A stretch of DNA of 50,577 bases from an uncultured Lachnospiraceae bacterium (GTDB taxonomy: Bacteria; Bacillota; Clostridia; Lachnospirales; Lachnospiraceae), in contig CADATP010000042.1 in NCBI GenBank assembly GCA_902790935.1, positions 1-50,577 on the forward strand, read 5' to 3'. Both the position numbers and the translations under genes were made by a program. Below the pieces are notes generated by a model, which was given only the letters and a program-made list of their open reading frames with translations, made no database searches and was not told where the DNA came from. Of this stretch, positions 25,437 to 31,903 are shown one piece after another. Each line of letters begins with the position of its first letter. Within the stretch, counting starts at the first letter, position 1.

Positions 25437-27725
25437 ATGAAGCTTAACAGAGAAAAAAGGAAATTGGCATTGCGCATAGCGTGTTTTCTTATATCGATAT
25501 TGATGATGTGCGGGCTGTATCAGCCGGGATCAAGAGTCTATGCGAAGGATTGGGATGATTTGTATACTAGATGTCTAGGATGCGGGAGCTCGGACACTTC
25601 AGCCACCAGTGAGATTACTACTACATTAACTCCCGGGGACTCAGCATACCACATAATATATACGCATGTTGATATTAGATGCAACGCCTGCGGAGAATAT
25701 TGGGGTAGTGATGATGTAGATTTTGAATACCATACCTACGTCGACCCGTCAATTTGGTGGGCATTTGATGAAGAACACTGGATTCCCAGTTATACAGAAA
25801 ACGGCGTGACATACTATATATGCGATAAGTGTGGGCACGTGGAAACAAGGCAGGGGGAGGCGCATGAGGAAACAACGAAGGAGGACGTGCACTCGCATAC
25901 ATGGGATCAGGGCACGGTTACAACATCGGCAACCTATACTTCGGACGGAGTGATGACCTATACCTGCACCGGATGTGGTGAAACCAGAACGGAAAGCATC
26001 CCGATGCTTGTCTGCACTTCACATACCTGGGATAACGGAAACGTAACAACCGAGGCAACATACAAAACAGAAGGAGTAAAAACCTATACCTGCACGAACT
26101 GCGGGGCAACCAGAACGGAAAGCATCCCGAAGCTTGTCTGCACTTCGCATTCCTGGGATAACGGAAAGGTAACAACTGAGGCGACATACAAAGCAGGAGG
26201 CGTAAAAACCTATACCTGCACGAACTGTGGGGCAACCAGAACAGAAGCCATCCCGAAGCTTGTCTGCGCTTCACATTCCTGGGATAACGGAAAGGTAACA
26301 ACTGAGGCGACATACAAAACAGGAGGCGTAAAAACCTATACTTGCACGAATTGTGGCGAAACCAGAACAGAAGCCATCCCGATGCGTGTCTGCACTACAC
26401 ATTCCTGGGATGAGGGAAAGATAACAACTAAGGCGACTTACAAAAATGATGGTGTAAAAACCTATACATGCCGAAACTGCGGTCAGATCAAGACGGTAAC
26501 CATACCTAAGTTTGTCTGCACCACGCATGTATACGGGGATGCTCTTCTTACCCCTACGGGCAACGGAGAATTCTATTATATAAGCGAATGCACGAGATGC
26601 GGGGAGAAACATTCTGTGCTGCATGAGCATAACTATAAATGGGTCACTGTAAAGCCTGCAACTGAAGAGGAAACAGGAACAGAAAGATATATTTGCGAAG
26701 AATGCGGCTATTACAAACTTGAGCGAGAGATTCCCAAGATCCAAGCACAGGTTTGCACACATCCATATCCAAGAGAATTTGTTGAAACAGTTCCTGCAAC
26801 TTGTTGCAGAGGTCCGATAGGTAACGTAGTTTGTAAAGAATGTGGTGAGATTATAGTATATGATTACGAATCCTCTTCACGTGGATACAATCCTGATAAC
26901 CACTCCCACTTTACCGCAACGGTACGTGTTGAACCTACATATAAATCAAACGGTGTAATGAGATACACTTGTGATGGTTGTGGTTATTACTACACAGAAT
27001 CCATTCCTAAGCTTGAATGTCCACATGCACATACTAATGTCAAAGACCTTGCAGATGGTTCTTGGAAAGTATGTAAGGATTGTGGTGAAAAACTTTACCG
27101 GGTATCATCAATTCCTTCTACTTGCAGCCACGTTGGTACAACAAAAACACAGGTTCTTGTAAAAGCAGCTACCCCAACAGAATGGGGCGAAGCAGCAATA
27201 GTTTGTGAATGCGGCAAAACAGTATCAACAGAAAAGATACATCCGTATTCGGAATATCAGGTAACAAAGCCTGACGGTTCGGTGGTAACGGTGTACGGCT
27301 GGTTTGATTATGAAGCGGCGCATGAAATTGCAGATCTGACAAATGCATACAGAATCGAAAACGGATTAAACGCACTTAAGTATAACGAATCATTGCAGAG
27401 CGGGTCTGATACGAGAGCACTTGAAACTATTGTTTCCTTCAGCCACACAAGACCGAACGGTACCAGATGGAACACGACTCTTCCGCAGTGGCAATACGGC
27501 GGTGAGAATCTGGCAAGCGGACAAACGACGGTTCAATCCGCGATGAATGCCTGGAAGGATTCCGAAAGCCATAATGATAACCTTCTATATGGTATAAAAA
27601 GTGGACAGACACCATTTAAGGGTATATCGGTCGGAGTATTCCACCGAATTATATTTCCTTACGATAATAAGCCGTATACACCATATGAATATACCTACTA
27701 CACACAGCAGTTTACATTCTATTGA
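25437..27725 (+). CDS. Secreted CAP/SCP-domain protein with Cys/His tandem repeats
   Basis: This 762-residue protein has a signal peptide (1 to about 36, ending VYA). Residues about 150-360 are five 42-residue repeats plus a sixth degenerate one. Each carries Cys-x2-His (CTSHTW, CTSHSW; V-x2-His in the first) and Cys-x2-Cys (CTNCGATRTE), a plausible zinc site. More CxxC ribbons follow to about 600. The last 130 residues form a CAP domain: HEIADLTNAYRIENGLNAL, SFSHTRPNGTRW, YGGENLASG, AWKDSESHNDNLL and SVGVFHR hold the expected His, Glu, Glu and His positions. The part from about 26760 to 27240 is more A/T-rich in its codon choice than the repeats, hinting at a mosaic origin. It is probably co-transcribed with the upstream DUF6273-like gene. 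Confidence 0.85.
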   Translation: MKLNREKRKLALRIACFLISILMMCGLYQPGSRVYAKDWDDLYTRCLGCGSSDTSATSEITTTLTPGDSAYHIIYTHVDIRCNACGEYWGSDDVDFEYHTYVDPSIWWAFDEEHWIPSYTENGVTYYICDKCGHVETRQGEAHEETTKEDVHSHTWDQGTVTTSATYTSDGVMTYTCTGCGETRTESIPMLVCTSHTWDNGNVTTEATYKTEGVKTYTCTNCGATRTESIPKLVCTSHSWDNGKVTTEATYKAGGVKTYTCTNCGATRTEAIPKLVCASHSWDNGKVTTEATYKTGGVKTYTCTNCGETRTEAIPMRVCTTHSWDEGKITTKATYKNDGVKTYTCRNCGQIKTVTIPKFVCTTHVYGDALLTPTGNGEFYYISECTRCGEKHSVLHEHNYKWVTVKPATEEETGTERYICEECGYYKLEREIPKIQAQVCTHPYPREFVETVPATCCRGPIGNVVCKECGEIIVYDYESSSRGYNPDNHSHFTATVRVEPTYKSNGVMRYTCDGCGYYYTESIPKLECPHAHTNVKDLADGSWKVCKDCGEKLYRVSSIPSTCSHVGTTKTQVLVKAATPTEWGEAAIVCECGKTVSTEKIHPYSEYQVTKPDGSVVTVYGWFDYEAAHEIADLTNAYRIENGLNALKYNESLQSGSDTRALETIVSFSHTRPNGTRWNTTLPQWQYGGENLASGQTTVQSAMNAWKDSESHNDNLLYGIKSGQTPFKGISVGVFHRIIFPYDNKPYTPYEYTYYTQQFTFY
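25887..26516 (+). repeat. Five exact-length 126-bp tandem coding repeats
   Basis: Units begin at 25887, 26013, 26139, 26265 and 26391, each 126 bp apart. A degenerate sixth begins at 26517. Units 2-4 are nearly identical in DNA sequence, which suggests recent duplication or gene conversion. They encode the Cys/His repeats of the CAP-domain protein. Confidence 0.92.
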
Positions 27726-27735
27726 TCAAAATTTT

Positions 27736-27770
27736 AAAACCTTTGATGAGTCTCATTCGTATTAATAGTA
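27736..27770 (+). promoter_or_regulatory. ECF-sigma-like promoter box, copy 2
   Basis: AAAACC (27736-27741), 16 nt, CGTATTAATAGTA (27758-27770). It is identical to copy 1 through the last 20 bases. It now faces a 170-nt non-coding stretch and the broken DUF6273 fragment at 27962-28185, so it looks like the promoter of a lost gene or of a leader RNA reading towards the sigma gene. Confidence 0.6.
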
Positions 27771-27824
27771 AGAGGATCGAAAAAAGGCCCTCGAATCTAG
27801 TGCAAAGCCGCATAAACACTGAAC

Positions 27825-27854
27825 TTGACAAAACTTAAGGGAGGGGGGTAGAAT
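27825..27854 (+). promoter_or_regulatory. Near-consensus sigma-70 promoter
   Basis: TTGACA (27825-27830), 18 nt and TAGAAT (27849-27854) predict a start near 27861, directly in front of a hairpin and T tract. A GGGAGGGGGG stretch lies in the spacer. Confidence 0.5.
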
Positions 27855-27860
27855 AATAAA

Positions 27861-27918
27861 GTTGGACATTATGACATCATTACAATCGTTCTATCATTAC
27901 ATTATGTCCTTCTTTTTT
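27861..27918 (+). ncRNA. Candidate short terminated RNA of about 55 nt
   Basis: From the predicted start, GGACAT (27864-27869) pairs with ATGTCC (27904-27909), with further imperfect pairs inside. CTTCTTTTTTT (to 27918) then follows. This has the form of an intrinsic terminator that would end nearly all transcripts from 27861 at about 55 nt. A 31-codon frame from TTG 27862 (28 codons from ATG 27871) also crosses it but has no well-placed ribosome binding site. The inner stem is imperfect, so both termination and function are uncertain. Confidence 0.35.
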
Positions 27919-27961
27919 TCCCCACTAAAAAAGTGTACACGCGTTTTTCAAAAGTAAGTAG

Positions 27962-28185
27962 ATACAAGAGATGGCTTTTGCTGAGAAAAATGATTGTGGA
28001 GGATTGGAAAGACAGGCTCATATTGGTGGCTTCGGTCCCCCGGCAATAGTAGTAAGAGAGTGTGCCTTGTCGAAGCGTATGGAAGAGCGGCTTCGAATTG
28101 CAGCACATGGGTAGGAAGTAATTTGGTAGTTTATAGTTGGAGTGACGAAATTGGCGTCCGTCCCGCTTTATACATAAATAAGTAA
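27962..28185 (+). pseudogene. Remnant of a DUF6273-domain gene
   Basis: The frame ending at 28185 contains YWWLRSPGNSSKRVCLVEAYG and then DEIGVRPALYINK, the closing signature of DUF6273 domains. It has no start codon with a ribosome binding site. Upstream sequence from 27962 (IQEMAFAEKNDCGGLERQA) looks like the preceding part of the same domain but in another frame, so at least one frameshift and loss of the N-terminal two thirds have occurred. It sits between an ECF-like promoter and the sigma-DUF6273 gene, making it a degenerate paralogue of the domains at 24432 and 28243. Confidence 0.65.
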
Positions 28186-28242
28186 CTAATATTTCTACCA
28201 GAAGAATATTTCTTATAAAACAAAAAAGGTGAGGTAAAGCTT

Positions 28243-30078
28243 ATGAAGGAAATTATTATTTCCGCCAAAAACGGTGATTCCGAAGCATTCGGAAGTCTCT
28301 ATGAATCATGCAGAAATGCCGGACTTTCTGTGGCAAAGCAGTACGTCAAAAATGATACGGATGCAGAGGATATGTATCAGGATGCCTTTCTGAAAGCGAT
28401 GGAAAATATTGACAGGTTTGATGAAAACAGAGAATTCGGGCCCTGGCTTAACACCATAATCGCAAACACCTGTAAGGATTTTCTGGGCAAAAAGCGCCCG
28501 ATGAACTTCACCGATATGTCGGATGAAGAAACAGAATTTGTGGATACGATAGAAAGCTCCGATGTAAGCTCGCTTCCGGAAAGCGTGTATGTGCGTAAGG
28601 AAATGCTGCAGATCGTCGATGGGATAGTTGGAACGCTGCCGAATGAGCAGAAGGAAGCTACAGTTTTATTCTATTTCAAGGACTTTTCCGTTAAACAGGT
28701 AGCGGAATATCAGAAAGTATCCGAGGATACCGTTAAAAGCAGGCTGAATTATTCCAGAAAAAAGGTCGAGCAAGCGACGAAAGATTATGAGAAGAAACAC
28801 GGCATCAAGATATGCATCGCTTCCGTTATTCCCGCAATCCTCGTGCTTTACTTCAAAAACAGTGCGTACGCTGCGCAGCTTGAAGCAGCACTCAGTATGC
28901 TATCGGCTTCAGGCGCGTTACCTGAGGCGGGAATTGGGGCAAAGGCAGGAATGGGAGCCGCAAAAGCAGGAGCCGTAGCCGGTAAGGTCGCTGCTTGGAA
29001 GATTGCCGCAATAGTAGTTGCAAGCGCAGTTGCCGTTACAGGTGCCGGATTTGCCATACATCATTTCGTTACATCAGGTGACCGTGAGGAAACAGTGATT
29101 GAGGACAGCGAAAACACATCGGAGATCGGAATCCAGACTGAAAACGAGATCCCGGAAGGATCCGAAGCTGTGGAAGATACCGAGATTCAGGAAGAACCTG
29201 CTTTAGAGGAGGTATCCCCTGTAAAGGAAGCTATTAAGAATGCACAGGTCGGCGACATCATAGAAATCGGAAGCTTTGAGCAGGACGGCGACGAAACCAA
29301 CGGCGCGGAGCCGATTGAATGGCAGGTAATTGCCGACGAAGACGGTAAAAAGCTTCTTTTATCCAAGTATATCCTGATGCCTCTTGGAAATATGATGTAC
29401 GACAAATTTCCCGGAGACGGCGTAAATTATACGTGGAAAGAGTGCGGCATCAGAACCTACTTAAACGGCGAGTTTTACGAATCGGCATTCACGGATGAGG
29501 AGAGAGAACTTATAGCCGAGACGGAAATCCGTACTACCTGGACGGATACGGAGTCACTCGGGGCTGAATTAGTCGATGTGGAAACCATCAGCCACGAAAG
29601 TTTTGGATCTGTGTGGACTGAGGAGGTCGGCAAACTGGTTACTACCGACAGGATCTTTATCCCGGATTTTTATGAAGATTTTGTAAGATATATGAGTGCT
29701 GAAGAGGGCATGTATGGAATGTTCGGAACGGATCTTCTCGCCAAGGCTACACCCGCAAGCGGTGTGCCAAACGATCCTTATGAACAGGGGTCTTTCGATG
29801 AAGCAAAAGAGTTATGTTCCGAAGATTTAAAGCTTGATGAAAGCCTTATCGGGGAAGAATTCGGAAACTATATAATGAGAACCGGTGGATCGATGGTTTT
29901 GAACGGTTGGTCCGAAGACGGTACATACTCCAGTGATTACTTCACCTCGATAACCACCACCTATTATCATGTCCTGTATGGTTACGCCGCTGCATCATAT
30001 TCACCATGGGGACTTGCCGAACTGAACGATAGGAACGATGTAGGTATCCGCCCGGAGATGTGGGTCTACGCAGAATAA
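28243..30078 (+). CDS. ECF sigma factor fused by a transmembrane helix to a DUF6273-like sensor domain
   Basis: This is a 611-residue protein; free ECF sigma factors have about 160-200. Residues 1-85 form sigma region 2 (DAEDMYQDAFLKAMENIDRF, then FGPWLNTIIANTCKDFL). Residues 115-176 form region 4, with a helix-turn-helix at 150-175 (VKQVAEYQKVSEDTVKSRL). A short hydrophobic segment (190-204) and a Gly/Ala-rich stretch come next, then a transmembrane helix at 249-272 and an acidic linker (279-325). The outer domain (336-608) has GDIIEIGSFEQ, PIEWQVIADEDGKKLLLSKYIL and DVGIRPEMWV, as in DUF6273. The sigma part should lie inside and the sensor outside. Activity probably requires release or a conformational signal; this is inferred. 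AGGTGAGG precedes the ATG. Two zinc-ribbon genes follow at short distances. Confidence 0.85.
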   Translation: MKEIIISAKNGDSEAFGSLYESCRNAGLSVAKQYVKNDTDAEDMYQDAFLKAMENIDRFDENREFGPWLNTIIANTCKDFLGKKRPMNFTDMSDEETEFVDTIESSDVSSLPESVYVRKEMLQIVDGIVGTLPNEQKEATVLFYFKDFSVKQVAEYQKVSEDTVKSRLNYSRKKVEQATKDYEKKHGIKICIASVIPAILVLYFKNSAYAAQLEAALSMLSASGALPEAGIGAKAGMGAAKAGAVAGKVAAWKIAAIVVASAVAVTGAGFAIHHFVTSGDREETVIEDSENTSEIGIQTENEIPEGSEAVEDTEIQEEPALEEVSPVKEAIKNAQVGDIIEIGSFEQDGDETNGAEPIEWQVIADEDGKKLLLSKYILMPLGNMMYDKFPGDGVNYTWKECGIRTYLNGEFYESAFTDEERELIAETEIRTTWTDTESLGAELVDVETISHESFGSVWTEEVGKLVTTDRIFIPDFYEDFVRYMSAEEGMYGMFGTDLLAKATPASGVPNDPYEQGSFDEAKELCSEDLKLDESLIGEEFGNYIMRTGGSMVLNGWSEDGTYSSDYFTSITTTYYHVLYGYAAASYSPWGLAELNDRNDVGIRPEMWVYAE

Positions 30079-30132
30079 ACCCAAGTTACCTTATGATCTC
30101 AGCATCATACTATATACGGAGGAAATGTTGAA

Positions 30133-30501
30133 ATGTATTGTTACAAATGTGGTGTACAGAATTCTGATGATGCAAAGTTTTGCTGCAGTTGCGGAACCTC
30201 TCTCGCGGCAACGGCTCCCAAAGCCGAAGTTAATCCCGGTTATAATTTTTCAGTCGATTACACCGCTATCAATCCCCAGGTTATAATGTCCATTTATTTC
30301 GAGGATTGGTTGGAGAAGTTTTTCCTGGAAAACTGCGAGCAGAAGGTTTTCAATCTTAATCCCGGATTGCATGCCGCAATTATTCAGATTGGTAACAGAG
30401 CATACAAGAGGATCATCACAATTATTCCGGACAAAGTGGTTAGGGTTCATTGTTCATGGGACGGCAGAGCTCATATAAGCATCGAGCAGCCCAAAATCTA
30501 A
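30133..30501 (+). CDS. Small zinc-ribbon protein of unknown function
   Basis: This 122-residue protein starts with a zinc ribbon: Cys3-x2-Cys6 (YCYKCGVQ) and Cys17-x2-Cys20 (FCCSCGTS, with an extra Cys18). A short Ala/Pro linker leads to a C-terminal domain of about 85 residues that I do not recognise (IYFEDWLEKFFLENC, AAIIQIGNRAYKRIITIIPDK, RVHCSWDGRAHISIE). There is no transmembrane helix. It lies 54 nt after the sigma gene and before another zinc-ribbon gene, so it is probably in the same transcript. GGAGG sits 10 nt before the ATG. Confidence 0.7.
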   Translation: MYCYKCGVQNSDDAKFCCSCGTSLAATAPKAEVNPGYNFSVDYTAINPQVIMSIYFEDWLEKFFLENCEQKVFNLNPGLHAAIIQIGNRAYKRIITIIPDKVVRVHCSWDGRAHISIEQPKI

Positions 30502-30565
30502 ACTTTTATTTCAGCGGAGCCATTTTAAAAGCGTTTTATAGTTTTACTAATAGGAGGATAATACA

Positions 30566-31087
30566 ATGGAATGTAGTGTTTGCGGAGCTAAGATACATGA
30601 AGGAGACAAATTCTGCACGTCTTGCGGTTCACCTGTGGATCAAATGAATCCTGCTTCTGAGAGCAATGCTCAGGTAAACGCAGGGGGGGCGTCAGATGTA
30701 CCGTACAGTCAGCCTGCCATACAGTATGTCCGGACGGACGCACCGTATAATCAACCTGATGTGAAGGTTAGTCAGGAAACAAACGATCAGCTCAATATGA
30801 AACATATAATGCATGATCACGATAACCCGATAAACATCGAAATAAACTCATTGGCAAGCACCACCCTTACGATGGGAATACTTTCTCTCGTGTTTCTTTT
30901 TTTATACTTTCCCCCTGTGATATTCGGAATCATAGGAATCATAAACGGTACTCGTTACACATCCAAGGGGTATCCTTATCGTCCTAAAGTTAAGGCGGGT
31001 AAGGTGATGAGCATCATTGGATTAATATTAGGCAGCATATTGTCATTTATTTTTCTGATAGGTTTTGGCGGTTCTTTATTTAAATGA
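30566..31087 (+). CDS. Zinc-ribbon membrane protein (DUF4190-like)
   Basis: The 173 residues start with a zinc ribbon (Cys3, Cys6, Cys17, Cys20: ECSVCGAKI, FCTSCGSP). A low-complexity Gln/Ser/Pro/Asn linker (25-85) follows, then two hydrophobic segments (about 97-123 and 145-170) that look like the DUF4190 two-helix module. The helices are joined by a basic loop (TRYTSKGYPYRPKVKAGK), so both ends should face the cytoplasm. This kind of protein is common in Firmicutes and its function is not known. AGGAGG lies about 9 nt before the ATG. Confidence 0.75.
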   Translation: MECSVCGAKIHEGDKFCTSCGSPVDQMNPASESNAQVNAGGASDVPYSQPAIQYVRTDAPYNQPDVKVSQETNDQLNMKHIMHDHDNPINIEINSLASTTLTMGILSLVFLFLYFPPVIFGIIGIINGTRYTSKGYPYRPKVKAGKVMSIIGLILGSILSFIFLIGFGGSLFK

Positions 31088-31148
31088 AATGTGTAAGACG
31101 GCTATACTACAAAGTCCGAAAAACCTTTAAAAAATTTTTTTGAGTATT

Positions 31149-31183
31149 AAAACCTTTTGCATTTCTCGTTCGTATTAATAGTA
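31149..31183 (+). promoter_or_regulatory. ECF-sigma-like promoter box, copy 3
   Basis: AAAACC (31149-31154), 16 nt, CGTATTAATAGTA (31171-31183). The block before the -10 is TCTCGTT instead of TCTCATT; otherwise it matches copies 1 and 2. It lies 45 nt before ATG 31229. Confidence 0.65.
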
Positions 31184-31228
31184 TCAGAACAAAAAAATAC
31201 TTTAAAAAAGATAAAAAGGAGAAACAAG

Positions 31229-31719
31229 ATGGAAAACAACAACACTTATTCTAATCAGGCACAGGAGGTTCAGCCGGATCAGCAGCAGGTGTACACCCAG
31301 CCGGTTTATCAGCAGCCACAGCAGCCTGTTCAGCAGCAGCCAGCGTACAGCTACAATCCACAGGCTTCCGGTGGGATAAGCTCTCCCGGCAAGGAGATAG
31401 CGGGCCTTGTACTGGGAATCACATCACTTACAGCAGGTGTTATGGCAGCCATATTCGGACTTATTCCTCAGGACATTTAGGTATTGGACTTGGTATTGCA
31501 GCTATTATTCTTCACAAAAAAGTTCATGAGCAGGCTACCATTATCACTAGCAAGATCGAGACCGGCAAAAAACTTGGCACCGCGGGAATAATAACCGCCG
31601 GAGCGGGAATGCTGCTCAGTCTTATCATATTACTGAGCTTGGCAGGGTGTGCCGCGTGTCTCTCGGCTGGCAGCTACGGAGCAATGAATCCATCACTTTT
31701 TGACAGTATAAATTATTAG
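31229..31719 (+). pseudogene. Gln/Pro-rich DUF4190-like membrane protein, frameshifted
   Basis: ATG 31229 has AAGGAG upstream. The first frame gives a Gln/Pro/Tyr-rich cytoplasmic tail (QQVYTQPVYQQPQQPVQQQP), then the first membrane helix (IAGLVLGITSLTAGVMAAIFGLI). It stops at TAG 31478-31480. From 31471 the -1 frame continues the same protein to TAG 31717-31719, with GHLGIGLGIAAIIL and a last helix (MLLSLIILLSLAGCAACL). The join is at CCTCAGGACAT, with no slippery heptamer, so a one-base loss is the simplest reading. An ECF-like promoter precedes the gene and a perfect terminator follows it. Sequencing error is possible. Confidence 0.75.
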
Positions 31720-31725
31720 CAAGCG

Positions 31726-31753
31726 CGACCCTCCAAATTTGGAGGGTCGTTTT
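31726..31753 (+). terminator. Perfect 12-bp palindromic terminator
   Basis: CGACCCTCCAAA (31726-31737) and TTTGGAGGGTCG (31738-31749) are followed by TTTT. It closes the sigma-factor accessory region. Confidence 0.9.
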
Positions 31754-31782
31754 AAATAGGCACTCTTGAAGATATAAAATCT

Positions 31783-31811
31783 TTGACATTCGGCACGTTT
31801 CGTGGCAAAAT
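31783..31811 (+). promoter_or_regulatory. Sigma-70 promoter of ileS
   Basis: TTGACA (31783-31788), 17 nt, CAAAAT (31806-31811). A leader of about 85 nt has a small hairpin (ATCCC-AAAAT-GGGAT, 31846-31860) followed by TTTGCCCTTTTT. No T-box motif is present. Confidence 0.55.
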
Positions 31812-31903
31812 TATATAGATATTGTGATGAAAATGGGTGGTTTATATCCCAAAATGGGATTTTGCCCTTTTTAAAGACTTAGTTCAGTACCGGAGGAAAC
31901 AAG

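Noticed and set aside
25887..26516. Regularly spaced 126-bp repeats as a possible CRISPR array
   Set aside because: The repeats are in frame, have no unique spacers, and encode Cys/His protein repeats.
27862..27957. Small hydrophobic peptide gene (TTG start)
   Set aside because: The purine run is too far from or poorly spaced to the start, and the frame crosses the hairpin and T tract; coding is not supported.
27994..28185. Separate small gene of 63 codons
   Set aside because: It has no ribosome binding site, and its sequence is the C-terminal end of a DUF6273 domain, with the preceding part in another frame.
30093..30108. ATGAT/ATCAT hairpin as a terminator after the sigma gene
   Set aside because: The stem is 5 bp and A/T-rich with no T tract, so the zinc-ribbon genes are taken as the same transcript.
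31460..31480. Programmed -1 frameshift in the Gln-rich membrane gene
   Set aside because: No X-XXY-YYZ heptamer or following stem is visible.
31754..31903. T-box riboswitch before ileS
   Set aside because: The leader is short and has no T-box sequence or specifier-like stem; only a 5-bp hairpin is seen.
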